From Macrosoma leucophasiata (taxonomy: Eukaryota; Arthropoda; Insecta; Lepidoptera; Hedylidae), in contig JAWQUS010000011.1 in NCBI GenBank assembly GCA_036365455.1, positions 8,204,001 to 8,268,000 of the forward strand: 64,000 nt of DNA, given 5' to 3'. Shown here piece after piece: positions 20,390 to 32,115 of this stretch. The stretch's first letter is position 1; the number at the start of each line of letters is the position of its first letter. The notes beneath the pieces are model-generated. The model saw only the letters and a program-made list of their open reading frames with translations, was not told where the DNA came from and searched no databases. A program made the translations under genes and the position numbers.

Positions 20390-22415
20390 TTCTTAGACTG
20401 CTTCTACCGTTGGCTTCCAACGCTATTGTATACTGCGACCAAAAGTTTGTACTATAAAAAAATCCAGGAGAGGCATACTTAAGTAAATGTTGCCTGTTCA
20501 CGTATTAGGTACATGCACGTCTGAATGCTGGATTGAATGCCTTATCTTTGTTTACATAACATCACTGAGTTGCGTTTTTTCCTTCATTGAAATTGAGGTT
20601 GTAATTTATATTTTAGGAAAGTTTTATGACTACAAATTGTTTTTCATCGTCACATCGTCAAATTCCAGTGCTATAGTCTTATGTAAAGCTTAAAGCAATA
20701 AATGTTTGTGCCTTAAAAAAACCAGAAGTGGCATATCCAAGTACCTAAATGTAGCCTGTTTAACTTCATCGTGCACCTCCCGACGCTGGATCGAAAGTCT
20801 CATCTTTATTTACATGGCACGACGGAGTTGCGGAGTTTTTCCTTTTTATTGGCTCCTCCGAGAGCGAGGATGAAATTTGAAAAGCCGGCAAATTAATTTT
20901 ATCCGTAGGTTATGTCTTTCACATATGTGGATCGGCGGCTACCTGACTCTGATATACTGGCAGATACTATGAAACGCTTGCATCTTTTATAAATTGGCAA
21001 GAGTGTACAAGGAATGGTAAATTCGTGTGTACCGAGGTTAACATGAAGAGGTTACGAGAAAAACCTCTTCCTCCGGACCTCACGAATGTACGTATAACAA
21101 ATCTAGGAAACTATTGCTCAAATTGCACAGTTGACGACGGACAGAATAAACCGGAACGCTTTGTGATTTCTGCACCAAAGTTACGAATTGTGGTTTCCCA
21201 GTTATGCAAGTGCTATTCTAGAACTGCAATTTCTACCCTGAGAGGTATACTGTCATCCACATTATGTGCAAAGTAACCGATTTAGGCAACTTCGTTAATC
21301 ATCGTTAACGTAATTTGCAATTCCACCTTTCGTGGTAAGTACGTACACTAAAATTGTTTTATGGAACTTACCTACAACGTAACACTATACAGTTACGGAT
21401 TAAAGGAGGGGGGGGGGGGGATCCCCGGATCATGAAAGATTTTTAGAGCTTACGGAGGGAAATGTCGATGCTTGCGCGTTTTTTTTAACGTGTATTTTAG
21501 AATCTAACTACCGTATCAATCATAGGGGGGGCGAGCAATATGGGGGCCCCTTAATTTTACTCCATGACTTTTTTTTTGCTAGTTCGTCACGCTGGTGGGC
21601 CTCCAAATGCGAAATTTCGCCCCGAGCCCCGATGATCTTAGTCCGCCACTGACACTATAATTATAAAAAGGTAAACTTTAATATTCAAAGATCACTTATT
21701 CATAAACTAGAATGACATTACTAGATAATTAATTCATGCTCCAGTGACAGAACTAATATTATTCATAAGTTTGTTGCAATTCGAATTGGTATTCAACAAC
21801 CCAAAGCTGATTCTGATCAAAGTGTCCGTCTGCCTGAATTTAGTCTTGTTAGTCACTCAATCTAATCTTCGATCCCAATCCGCTTTCAGCCGGGCGGGGC
21901 AGGTTGACTTGCATCTCCCTAATTTGCGTGAGGAACTCCATGACATGTATACTGTTAGTTCACTTTTTAACTTCGCCGGTTGTGAAAACAACCATGACGT
22001 GCGCCTGTTTTTCAGAAACTTTTCTAATGTATTGACTCGTTTGGCGCAGTTACAAAACCTGCTTATCCGAGGATTTCGACTTGGGTTCAAAAGTTGCATG
22101 TAGAGAAATGGGGTCAATTTGATTTACATTAACGAAGTTTATCAAGTAAACTTTTTGTACCTTTATTGATTCAAACAGGAAGTTATATAATTAGAGAGGA
22201 AAACAGGTTACAACTGTATCCACCTTTTAGTTGAGGCATATTTAAATGACTTAAAAACTGTAAAAACTAGTATATCTGTGCTATCCACTGTTGATACCTA
22301 TTATATTGTCATCGTGAAATAGTACAGATTTCGGGGTTTTGCATGCCAAAGGAGCCTGCGGTACAACTCGAACTGAACCATGCAATAATGCGGGTAGTGG
22401 ACACGGAAAGTTTAG
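20390..22415. repeat. Unit 1 of a diverged direct duplication, unidentified
   Basis: Three blocks of this unit recur in the same order in unit 2 (22860-24990): 20690-20920, 20970-21290 and 21757-22413, at offsets of about 2.2, 2.5 and 2.6 kb. A short module (GTGCACCTCCCGACG-like, with GACGGAGTTGCG) occurs at 20690-20920 and again, weaker, at 20390-20660. The block at 21025-21276 is open on the plus strand, and its minus strand is also coding-like: VNKDE and NWETTIRNFGAEI are kept between units, with a shared stop. I cannot name the source. It could be a decayed gene, a large transposon or intergenic sequence duplicated once. Confidence 0.6.
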
Positions 22416-22859
22416 TAAGCTTGTGTGACTAGAATTTTAAACAAGAAAAGGGACAAACATGAAGTGAAAATTTAGAGGAAGGACAAGAATCAAAGAAAGT
22501 AAAATTGAAGGATTATATTTTTATAGAAGAATCTTTAAACTTAACTACGGACACAGAATAAAACCAATAACAGATTTACCTTGTGGAGATCAAATCCAGG
22601 AGCTCCGGCTTCCGGCTGCAATACCGAATGCGACTAGCCTGATTAAAATGAGAGACGTTGCTCCACGAGGTTTTTCGTAAGTAAAATGTTCATACATTTT
22701 TTTGGTCGAGTTATTCCAGTCAGCTCTTTTATAATAGCTTTGTCAACGATCGAAATATAACATGTGATTTTTTCAAACTTTCAATTGAATAACCTACTGA
22801 CATGGCAACATCTGTCAAGCTTATTGAAATTTTATATTACTCGATGCACATCGTCGAGT
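22416..22859. other. Spacer between duplicated units
   Basis: No match to either unit and no recognised element. Confidence 0.3.
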
Positions 22860-24990
22860 TCCAGCGCTATTGGCTTTTGTAATTGAAGACTAAAAGTATG
22901 TGCATTTAAAAATTCTAGTAGTGACATACATAAGTAAATGTTGCCTGCTCACGTATTACGTGCACCTCCCAACGGTGGATTGAATGCCTCATCTTTATTT
23001 ACATAGCACGACGGAGTTGCGCTTTTTCCTTTATTGGCTCCTCCGCGAGCATGGTTGAAATTCGGAAAGCTTTTATGTCTGCAAATTAATCTTGCCCGTG
23101 GGATATGTTTTTGAAAACTCCCCTCGATATTCCAGGAATGAAATTTTAGGGCAGTTTTGCTTGGATTGTTTTTTTATGGGGTGTTCGAAGATCACCAATT
23201 TGTAAAATTGTCGAAATGTTTTTTAAGTGCGACCTTTTGGTGATATGCAAACGATTGAAGAAAGCGTAGCAATTGTATCTTTTTGATCATATGGTTAGCA
23301 TTGTTGAATGAAGTAGTATACATTCACGTACCTAATAATAAACGTATGTTTTACTCTTTTAAGGTTCTCAATTTCGACTCTCACTTGGCCGGTTTTTAAA
23401 TTTCCCGTTTAGTATTGAAATTATAATATTCTAGGTATAATATTAAAGACTGAAAACATTTGAAACAGATGTTGAATAATGAAACGCTTGCATCTTTTAT
23501 AAATTGGCAAGAGTGCAGTAGGAATGGTAAATTCGCGTGCTCCAAGCTTTACATGAAAAGGTTACAAGAAAAACCTCTTCCTCCGGACCTCACGACCGTA
23601 CCTATAACAAATCCAGCTAGTTTGCTGGATTTCTCAAATTGTACAATTGACGACGGACAGAATAAACCGGAACGCTTTGTGATTTCTGCACCAAAGTTAC
23701 GAATTGTGGTTTCCCAGTTACACAAGTGCTATTCTGGAACCGCAATTTCCACGCTGAGTGGTATACTGTCATCCACATTATGTGCAAAGTGGACGATTTA
23801 GGGAACTTCGTTAATTATCATTAACGTTGTTTGCAATTTCTCCTTTCTTGGAACACTAAAATTGTTTACAACGTACGACGTAACACAATATAGAAAAAAA
23901 GGATACCTATCCTTTTAGCTAACTACACCGCGGCAACATGACATGTTATCGGGAATGTAGTTCAATTCCTATTATTCATAGGTAATTGTAGTCTTTAAAT
24001 ATGATGACGACCCGGTTAGTCCAGCGGTATGAGATGACCGTTTGATTCGAAGGGTGGGTTCGATCCCCACACCGGGACAAATATTTGTATGGCCTACAGA
24101 TGTTTGTTTCGGGTCTGGGTGTTTGTGTATGTGTTGTATGTGTACAACGGCATCCACGACACAGGTTTATACCTACTATGGGGCTGTGAGTGTAAGCATA
24201 TATAAAATTTAAAATTTATTTAATCATTACACTAAAAACTTAGACAAACGTTAATATGTAGATATCAATGATTTTTAGACTGAAATTCTATTTTACGATA
24301 TTCACCGTAGTCCCAATTACAAGAATCCGTGCCTCAGTGACAAAACTAAATATTATTCATAAGTTTGTTGCAATTCGAATTGGTATTCAACAACCTAAAG
24401 CTGATTCTGATCAAAGCGTCTGTCTGCCTGAATTTAGTCTTGTTAGTCACTTAATCTAATCTTCGATCCCAATCCGCTTTCGGCCGGGCGGGACAGGTTG
24501 GCTTGTATCTCCCTAATTTGCGAGAGGGGCTCAATGACATGTATACTGTTACTTTACTTTTTAACTTCGCCGCATGTGGAAAACAAACCGTGAAGTGCGC
24601 CTGTTTTTCTGGAAAACTTTTCTAATGTATTGACTCGAAATTTGGCGCTGATACAAAACCTGCTTATCCGTGGATTTCGACTTGGGCTCAAAAGTTGCAA
24701 GTAGAGGAATGGGGCCAATTTGATTTACATTCACGAAGTTTATCAACTAAACTTTTTTGTACCTTCACTGATTCAAACAGGAAGTTTTCTTAAGAGAGAG
24801 GAAAACAGATTACAACTGTATTAAATTAAAAGTTAAACTAATCATTTAAGAGTTAGAATATCTATACTATCCACTGTTTATATCATATTCTTTTTGTGAA
24901 ATTGTACTCATTTTGGGGTTTTGCATGTCAAAGGAGTTTACGGGTAAACTAAACCGAGCAATAATGCGGGTAGTGGACACGGAAAGTTTA
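22860..24990. repeat. Unit 2 of the diverged direct duplication
   Basis: It matches unit 1 in three blocks (22860-23100, 23479-23805, 24348-24990). A run of about 70 bases around GACGACGGACAGAATAAACC is identical between units, while surrounding bases differ by roughly a tenth. Unit 2 carries about 400 extra bases between the first two blocks and a tRNA-derived SINE at 24003-24190 that unit 1 lacks. The plus-strand frame 23460-23801 is open for 113 codons and shares NKPERFVISAPKLRIVVSQL with unit 1. No known domain is recognised on either strand. Confidence 0.6.
24003..24190 (+). mobile_element. tRNA-derived SINE with a well-kept head
   Basis: The head keeps a 6-bp acceptor-like pairing (CCCGGT with ACCGGG), an A-box match (TAGTCCAGCGG) and a perfect T arm (GTGGG, loop TTCGATC, CCCAC) with a B box. 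The anticodon arm is degenerate, so this is a SINE head and not a tRNA gene. The body has TTCGGGTCTGGGTGTTTG and CATCCACGACACAGG. Confidence 0.7.
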
Positions 24991-25099
24991 TTTCTAGTTT
25001 CTAGTGACCAGAGTTTTGCCGACGTAGATCATTTATGCTTGAAAGTACCCTATATACCAATTTACATAGGTACTATTAAGTCTACACATGAGAAAATTT

Positions 25100-25164
25100 C
25101 CATACAAACTTTAAATGGGTTAAATAGAGTCCCCCTCTATTTAACCCATTTAAAGTTTGTATGG
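25100..25164. repeat. Perfect 30-bp inverted repeat with a 5-nt spacer
   Basis: The arm 25100-25129 is the exact reverse complement of 25135-25164, with spacer TCCCC. The arm contains AAACTTTAAATGGGTTAAAT. No flanking transposon ends are recognised. Confidence 0.9.
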
Positions 25165-25754
25165 GGGGTATTTAATCCTTCGAAGGGGTAATGTAGTCCA
25201 TTTCGCCTACACAGATAATTTTTAATTGTAATGGAGAAATAAATAAGGGATTATATGTCGAATTTCCAAGAAATCTTAGTGTTTACTTACGTCATGAAAG
25301 GAAATATTGATAAAATTAAATGTTGTACTATTAAGATTTAATCAAGTTATAATATTCACCGTTAACATTAATAAATCCATACTATCATTGACTTTATTAA
25401 TACAGCACACATTTCCTCTATGCTACGTTGCAGCTAGTCAGCTAAAAAGGCCTTTTCAATTTTCTATGTCGTTTGTAAAGGGTTAAACTATCGGAATTGG
25501 CTATTATGGTTGGAACCATATAGATTTCTGCGAAAACATTTTTGTAAATTGCACCACGTTGTGCAAGTTCGTTAATAAAACTATTCAAAATACATTTTTC
25601 TGAATAAGTAACATAATTAAATAAACGCCTAGTGGCGTTAAGTCCACCATATGTATATTTTATGTGCATAAAAGTAAAAATAAATAAGTAAATAAATAAT
25701 AGGTTAATATTTATGAAAGGTTAAAAATAATTGTGATGAGGAAAAACATTTCTT
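25165..25754. other. Gap: nothing recognised
   Basis: AT-rich without gene or named repeat. Confidence 0.3.
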
Positions 25755-25905
25755 TTACTTAGGTACGTTTTACCACTTTGTCTACGATTATGTAAACCCA
25801 TATACAACTATTAAGAATTTTGAACTTAACTGCGAACAGACAGACAAACACACACTGCGAAACTCTACAGCTTTCCTGTCGACTATATAACCCTACAAAA
25901 ACAAA
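25755..25905 (+). mobile_element. 3' fragment of the GACAGACAGAC-type repeat
   Basis: TTTTACCACTTTGTCTACG and GAACAGACAGACAAACACAC followed by GCGAAACTCTACAG parallel the right half of the repeat at 8789-9410. Confidence 0.4.
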
Positions 25906-25962
25906 CAGCGGTTCAGTGTATTTGAACACAAAGACAATTCAGGTGTTATTGGAACCAATTTA

Positions 25963-27066
25963 TTAACCGAGTTCAAAAAAACGAGAAGGTTCTCAATTCG
26001 GCCGGTATATATATATATATATATATATATATTTTATGTATGTACGCCAATTTCGCCGAGATTTCTGGACCGATTTTCGTAATTCTTGTGTTTGATGCGG
26101 AATAGTTTCGAATTGGTCCCATAAAAATTTTATTCAGGTAGGCCCATTAGTTTTTATTTTATGAGCATTTTTTACTTACTTTCACCTCAAACTAAAGGAA
26201 TTAGACAGCGTGTTGTCTTAACAATGCGTTGAATCCACTGACGTCCTAGATAGTCCTAATGCGCATGACAACTAGTGACAATGACATATTTACTCATCGA
26301 CGACACAACACAGCTTATTTACTCCTTCGTGGTTAAATGCATAGAGTTAACAGTCTACGATTACTTTTGCCCCAAAAATCAATAATTTTTTTCATTGATT
26401 TCGTATAGTCGTGTAATAATTTTGTATTGTTGTAACTGTTTAGATGTGTCACATCTAAACAGTTTAAATTTGTACCTATCTTATTGTCACGAAGTTAAAA
26501 GAGTCAGATTTTACAAATTTAACAGATGTGAACATTAATCTTATTGACAATGCAGCAATAAACTAAAAAGTATTAAATAAAAATAACTACGTTAAGAAAA
26601 ACCGACTTCAAATCTAAAAAGTAAAAAATAATACAGATTGAATATTAATTACATACTACCTTTTATTTATGTGTGTTATTTACTAATAGGATTGAAGTCG
26701 GTGCCAAGCCAAAATCATTAAAGTAGGCATTTCATTGCATTAAAACGTAACTTCATGCCTGTAATCCCTGAAGGGGTAGGCAGAGGTAAATGCACGCATT
26801 CAAGCATACATGCAAACACCCACGATTCGCCGGTTACGTTTTGTTCATTGTATTAATTTGCTCGTATTCATTTATTTAATGATTATATAATGATTATTAA
26901 TTAAATAATATGATTAAAATATAATTATTTGTAGGCTTGGCAGCGACTTCAATCCTATTAGTAAATAACACATATAAATAAAAGGTAGTATATAATTAAC
27001 ATTAAATCTGCATTATTTTTTACTTTTTAGATTTGAAGTCGGTTTTTCTTAACGTAGTTATTTTTA
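25963..27066 (+). mobile_element. Composite inverted-repeat element, copy 1
   Basis: It starts TTAACCGAGTTCAAAAAAAC and ends GATTTGAAGTCGGTTTTTC plus TTAACGTAGTTATTTTT; the outermost 15 bases form a near inverted repeat. The right half is a fold-back with arms 26579-26710 and 26934-27066, almost perfect over about 130 bp, around an antisense SINE-B (26742-26843). A TA microsatellite lies near 26008-26033. No coding frame is present. Copy 2 at 34058-35070 has the same ends and the same internal SINE. The transposon superfamily is not identified, although the left end is a sequence I recall as common in Lepidoptera. Confidence 0.65.
26742..26843 (-). mobile_element. SINE-B inside composite element copy 1
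   Basis: Antisense SINE-B from ACGTAACTTCATGCC through CCCTGAAGGGGTAGGCAGAG and CATTCAAGCATACATGC to GATTCGCCGGTTACG. It sits in the loop between the fold-back arms. Confidence 0.7.
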
Positions 27067-27595
27067 TTATTTTACAATAGCAAACACAATGCTTTCATCA
27101 ACGCGCTGATAGGATTGCAATACTTTTCCCACCAGTTACGACACGAAAATCCATAATAGACTTTCGGATTATATCCTGAATCCAAACTTGGTGATAAAAA
27201 ATCCAATATAGGGATGAAAGGCTTATTTCGAAACAATAAAGTTAGAACTAACACAACTTCGGTAAATCCTAAACCTATAAGCGATAAATGTGGTCACGCT
27301 CCAACTCTGACGGAGACTAAGAGTTGACCGGTAGGAAAATTTAATTTTACCAATGGAATTGCAGCAAACAGCGCTAGTCGGAGAAACGAGTTAATTCTAT
27401 TGACTGAATTGTATCACGTGCTGTGTAAGCTCGGCACGATGTCATCTCTCTAATTACTAGAACAGAAAGCAATCAAAGTCGAAAATATAATTACTGTATC
27501 AATGAAAATTCTAAATATGTAGCTGGTTCGTAAAGTAAATTTTGATATATAGCAGATATGCATTTTTTTTCTCAATAACACATGTGACTGAATTT
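27067..27595. other. Gap: nothing recognised
   Basis: No coding frame of note and no repeat recognised. Confidence 0.3.
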
Positions 27596-27700
27596 GGAAA
27601 TTAAAGAAAACGTGGAAAGAAAATTTAGACTTCGAGCAGGAATTAAACCTGCGACCACAGGATTACTAATCCAGAAGCTTTACCGTTAGGCCGCGGTTAG
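27596..27700 (-). mobile_element. SINE fragment with tRNA-Thr-like head, antisense
   Basis: On the minus strand the T arm is perfect (GCAGG, loop TTTAATT, CCTGC), and a 7-base anticodon-like loop TTAGTAA sits on a stem with one mismatch. The loop reads AGT, a threonine anticodon. The acceptor stem is not intact, so this is a tRNA-derived repeat. The tail includes CTAAATTTTCTTTCC. Confidence 0.5.
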
Positions 27701-27704
27701 ACGA

Positions 27705-27955
27705 CGCGAAAACTTTCTTGCGGCTGCCGCGCAATAACCGCGTGTTGGTCAGGTACTTGCTTTCATTCATAGCAAATTAAACTTTATTGATTAGTGCACA
27801 ATGCGTATTTCACGCGGCTGCCGTGTGGTTGTCGCCTGATTATATAACTAAGAATTTGTACATTGTGCACTAGACATAGATTTGTGCAATAAAGTTTGAT
27901 TTGCTATGAATGAAAAAAAGCACGGCGGGTTTCACGCGGCAGCCACGCGAAATAT
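27705..27955. mobile_element. Fold-back element
   Basis: TTTCATTCATAGCAAATTAA with CTTTATTG and GTGCACAATG (27758-27803) is repeated in inverse orientation at 27860-27917 (CATTGTGCAC, AATAAAGTTTGATTTGC, TATGAATG). GC-rich CGGCTGCCGCG-type motifs flank and lie between the arms. It is probably a MITE; no target duplication could be fixed. Confidence 0.55.
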
Positions 27956-28065
27956 TTCCATGTCATATAAACGCATCCTTGAGCTACCCAACGCGAAGCC
28001 CACAACCAAGCGTCAAATTTCTCTTTCCTTTTTTGATTTACCGATTCCGATTCGGTTAAATTCTG

Positions 28066-28112
28066 AGGTCGCAGGTTTGATTCCTACCAGAGGTCAAAAT
28101 TTTCTTTGATTT
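28066..28112 (+). mobile_element. Second fragment of the tRNA-Thr-like SINE
   Basis: GGTCGCAGGTTTGATTCCTA followed by AAAATTTTCTTTG matches the antisense copy at 27596-27700. The two face each other across the fold-back element. Confidence 0.5.
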
Positions 28113-28784
28113 CTTAATGTATGTGGTATTTAAAAAATAAAAACTTTTATCTTACTTAAATTTCTATTTTATTCGATTAGGAAGATTATGAATGTCGTAT
28201 TTATACATAATACTAAACTGATACTGGTTGTTGGTAAAGTACTGAAACTCAAGTAATTAATTTCTAGTTATTTCAGTCTTGTAACAAATCGTATGAACCT
28301 TATATAAAGTGAATATTCCATATTGTTCTACAGTTCCGAGATTAACCTCTTTGTTGTCACTTGTCTAGTTGAAATTATATCGGATTGCTGCCAACAATTC
28401 AGGGCAGTTGCTATCTGCAGTATCTAGCATAGTTTTCCGGATAACTAGAAAATGTGGCTTTAATGTTGCAATTATTTAAACTGCTATTCAGGTCTTAGTG
28501 ATACACACAGGATTCAAGGAGTGAAAAATCATGACGAGAACTCATTTACCTTGATTTCTTAAAGAGACTCGTTAATGAGAACGTAAGCTTTGCAATATCA
28601 CGTATGCAAACAATGTAAGAAGTGAAATTTGAATTTGTAATTGGGATGGGGAAATTTAACGCCTTTAGAGCCGGGTAGGCTTGAGATAAATCTGTCTATG
28701 AACAGTTGGTAAAAACGGCATTTTTAGATTTTGAAGATAAAGGAGAAAGATACTGTTATTAGATTACTTATCTACAATTATCTT
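28113..28784. other. Gap: nothing recognised
   Basis: AT-rich, without features. Confidence 0.3.
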
Positions 28785-29075
28785 TACTGGTGGTAGAGCT
28801 TCAGTGACGGAGCTCGCGGGCGTAGGCACCACCGCATTACCTAATATACTTGCCGCTAAATGGTAGTGTTCAGCACTATCGTGTTCCGGTCAGGTGGTAA
28901 TGTACGGCCCTGTAATTTCCGGCACAGAGACATAACACCTTAGGCCTCAGGAGTGGTAACGCATCTGCATTTTGACCTTGGTCTTCATGTGGGTATCTAT
29001 AGGCTGCAGTTATCACTTAACATCAATGTGAACTGCATGCTTGTTTGCCACGCCCATAACATTAAAAAAAAAAAT
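28785..29075 (+). mobile_element. SINE-A, full length
   Basis: Runs from TACTGGTGGTAGAGCTTCAG to CATAACATT and a 10-A tail, with every internal block of the family. This is the best plus-strand reference copy in the window. Confidence 0.85.
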
Positions 29076-31300
29076 GAGATACATTTCTAGGCCCAAATGT
29101 TAACACTGTACAAATTATGTCATTTTCAAATGACTATAAAATAAATAATTTGAAATTCGGGCATTTTTTGAATTGCCGGTAATTGAAGTATATATGATCA
29201 AGTAAAATTTGGGATAGATTGCTAATATGTAGTTAACTATATTACAAAATGAACGTCTCCTTTGGAGATTGCAATTTTAAGTATCGGTTACGTGTTTCTT
29301 AGACTGCGCACACAGAACATTTATCTGAAGGGTATATAAATTATTTAGGCCAAACCAATTTCTCTGAAAGTTATTTCTTTTCTAACCATTTTTGACGTCA
29401 TCTTACCCTAATAACATAGAAAACTCATAATAAGAGTGAACGCACATTTATCCGAACCGAACGCGTTGAACGAACGAATTATAAGGCAGCGCAAGATAAC
29501 TTTTATTTAAACAATATAAATTCAAAACCTCTGTCTTGACTTATACGTTTTTTTTTCAAACGAGTGTTTGGGAGCTTGACTCCGTAGCGTTTGGCATAAA
29601 AAAAACAGTTTTCTAAATGGTTTTCGAATAAAATAAAATGACTGATTATAACGACGAATAGATTGATTGGACTCAATGATAAGGATTCAGAATGAATAAT
29701 TTTAATTTCCTCTTTGTTAACATATCGTTCAAACGGAAGTAGAAAGAATGATGATGAAAGATGATTGAATATGTCGAGCTGCATTGTTGAGTCGAATATA
29801 TTTATAAATACTGTTTTTAATATTTTAAAAACAGTATTACAAAAATGTGAATTGGATGACCGACCAGTCGTTTACAGTTTTTGTTTGTAAAAAATAAATT
29901 GCTTGTAACACGGAAATGAATGGGCATTTTTAATCCACAAAAATAATATTCATTTTGTTCTCACTAAATAAATAACAGTTATACAAAATTATTCCTTTTG
30001 ACATCACACACTGAACAAACCAAATATTCCAAATGATTGAATGCAATGCACTCAATACATCGCTATCAAAAATTTGTACTATAGATCCGTAAACATATTG
30101 AATGCAAGGATAACAACGTTTAGTTTCTATCTAAAGCTTGTAAAGGCTTATTCATAGGAGTTTAGATACTGGATCCAATATTTTTGAACACTGCAATTTT
30201 CCTCATACATGATTAATAACTTTATGCACTTCCGTGGCTAGTTTACCGTCTAGTGTCACACGATATAATTTTTTAACAGATTTAAAAAAGATGAGATTCT
30301 ATGTTCGACTGTACCTACGTAGGTATGTAATAAATCATAAAAAAATAATAATGTACGCTTTTTGATGATGTGAATTATCTGGCTGTGTAGTAGGTATGTT
30401 TTTGTAAAAAGTATTTTTTACGTTACATTATTTAAAATTGCCAACAAAGTCGCCGATAGACCGATAATTTGTCGTAGATTATTTGATCATGGATTTGACT
30501 TTTATTTGGTGAGGGCTTTTTTGATATACAATACTCAAATACCAAGATAGAGTAAGATCTAGTTCAGTAATTTTTTAGACGTGTCAAGGATCTGGATCCA
30601 GCAGCTGTGTTAATATAAATGTGCCTTAACCCCAGTGCTATATTGTGAAAGAAGCAATAACAACGTCATTACAGAGAGAAACCTGAGTATATCCAAGAGG
30701 GATTTGATATTTTCGCTGCTTTCCAAATGAACTCCATTTCATTATCGTTAGCTTTGCTTTAGGTATTATACTCGTAGAGATTTTTTTTTAGAATCGGGAA
30801 TAAATGTTGAGCATGAATTTTTATGTTTCTTATTAAGATTGCCTCAAATATACCAAAGGTTCGTTCTGCGTTCAATGAAAATACTTCATAGCTGAAATTT
30901 GTGAAATTTTTATTTATTACGGAAGCATTTTGTTTTTAATTTGTATTTGAGTTTAGTCTAATGCTGAAGAAAATTATTATTCCTTTTCACACATACATCA
31001 TCTCATTAACCACCACAACCAAATTAAAGTAAATGAAAACGATGAACAATCAAAATTGGCTGATGAACAATATCGTCTTGTAAAACATTTCTTTTGTTGT
31101 TTTTAGCCACTTTTAAAAACAACAAAAGTTGTTTAAGGGCCACATTAAATCTAATAGTAAATAAAAGTATGAAATTAAAGAAAACGAACGAAATCTTTTT
31201 TAGATGGATGCAGCTTCTTGAACTTTTATCACATAACCATTACGGGATACCAATTTTGTTCTTTCGTCTGAGGATTGGGTAATACAGCAGATGTGGAAGG
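29076..31300. other. 2.2 kb gap with small inverted repeats
   Basis: No gene is recognised. Short hairpins occur at about 29805-29838 (AATACTGTTTTTAA with its complement) and 31091-31130 (CTTTTGTTGTTTTTA with its complement). Such AT-rich short palindromes are expected by chance or as remnants of MITEs. Confidence 0.35.
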
Positions 31301-31388
31301 TAATAAACGACCGTAAAACTGAAGTTACGGCTATAAATAAGTAGTGGAATAGCTCCGCTATCACTCAAACACTTTGTTTACGAGGCGC
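31301..31388 (+). repeat. Local direct repeat, copy 1
   Basis: TAATAAACGACCGTAAAACT, GGCTATAAATAAGTAGTGGA and AACACTTTGTTTA recur at 32033-32115 in the same order. The function is not known. Confidence 0.7.
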
Positions 31389-32032
31389 TTTAGTAACCAG
31401 ACGTTACACATTGTGTCATTTTGATTTGCTGTCTGTAAATACTTTATTTCCTATAAATAGAGCAATTTATTTGTCTCTAGACGATTTAAGCAGTATTTTA
31501 TTTACTGCAACTTTTAGATATACTTAAGGTTGCCGACATGAACCTGTTTGCAGAAGGAAGAAAACAGTATCAGACCGCCACTTCAGCTCAGTTTTACATA
31601 TTTTAACAGAATAAGATAGCAATTGACGCTATCTTATTCTCTTTTTTCTAGAAAAGGAAATTAAGTTTGTTACTTTTATATAACAACATGGTTTCCATCG
31701 AAGTCATCTGAATACAGGGGATGTGGAAAGCTAGATACGATGTTTAGTCAAAAGTAACTACAGAAAATGTACTGCTAGTCGGGTCAAAACAGATATAAAA
31801 ATAATGAAGATTCCGACAGAGCTGAATTTTGCTTGAAAGTTTAGGTACACCAATGCAGTAGAATTAAGTTCTCAAAAATCCCCATAAATTAAATCCCCAT
31901 AAAAAGTAATTAAAGGACAAAGGTAAAAGATTAGGTATTGTTTTAATTTTCCTGCCCAAATTCAGCTCTTTCGGAGCTTTTGTATTTGAAATGCCTACTT
32001 CCAAGAGTGAATAATATGGCAACTATGTGTGA
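31389..32032. other. Gap between local repeats
   Basis: A 13-bp hairpin at about 31610-31642 (AGAATAAGATAGC and its complement) is the only structure noticed. Confidence 0.3.
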
Positions 32033-32115
32033 TAATAAACGATCGTAAAACTAAAGTTAACGCTATAAATAAGTAGTGGAACAGCTCCAGTTAACACTTT
32101 GTTTATTAACGCCTG
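32033..32115 (+). repeat. Local direct repeat, copy 2
   Basis: Diverged duplicate of 31301-31388 (GATAATAAACGATCGTAAAA, CGCTATAAATAAGTAGTGGA). It lies about 730 bases downstream of the first copy. Confidence 0.7.

Noticed and set aside
21407..21420. Run of G before GATCCCCGG as a G-quadruplex or functional site
   Set aside because: A single homopolymer is more likely slippage or a sequence artefact; no further G tracts form a quadruplex pattern.
24003..24073. Functional tRNA gene
   Set aside because: The anticodon arm does not fold and a SINE body follows directly.
27620..27695. Threonine tRNA gene on the minus strand
   Set aside because: No acceptor stem, a mismatch in the anticodon stem and a degenerate B box; a second fragment lies at 28066.
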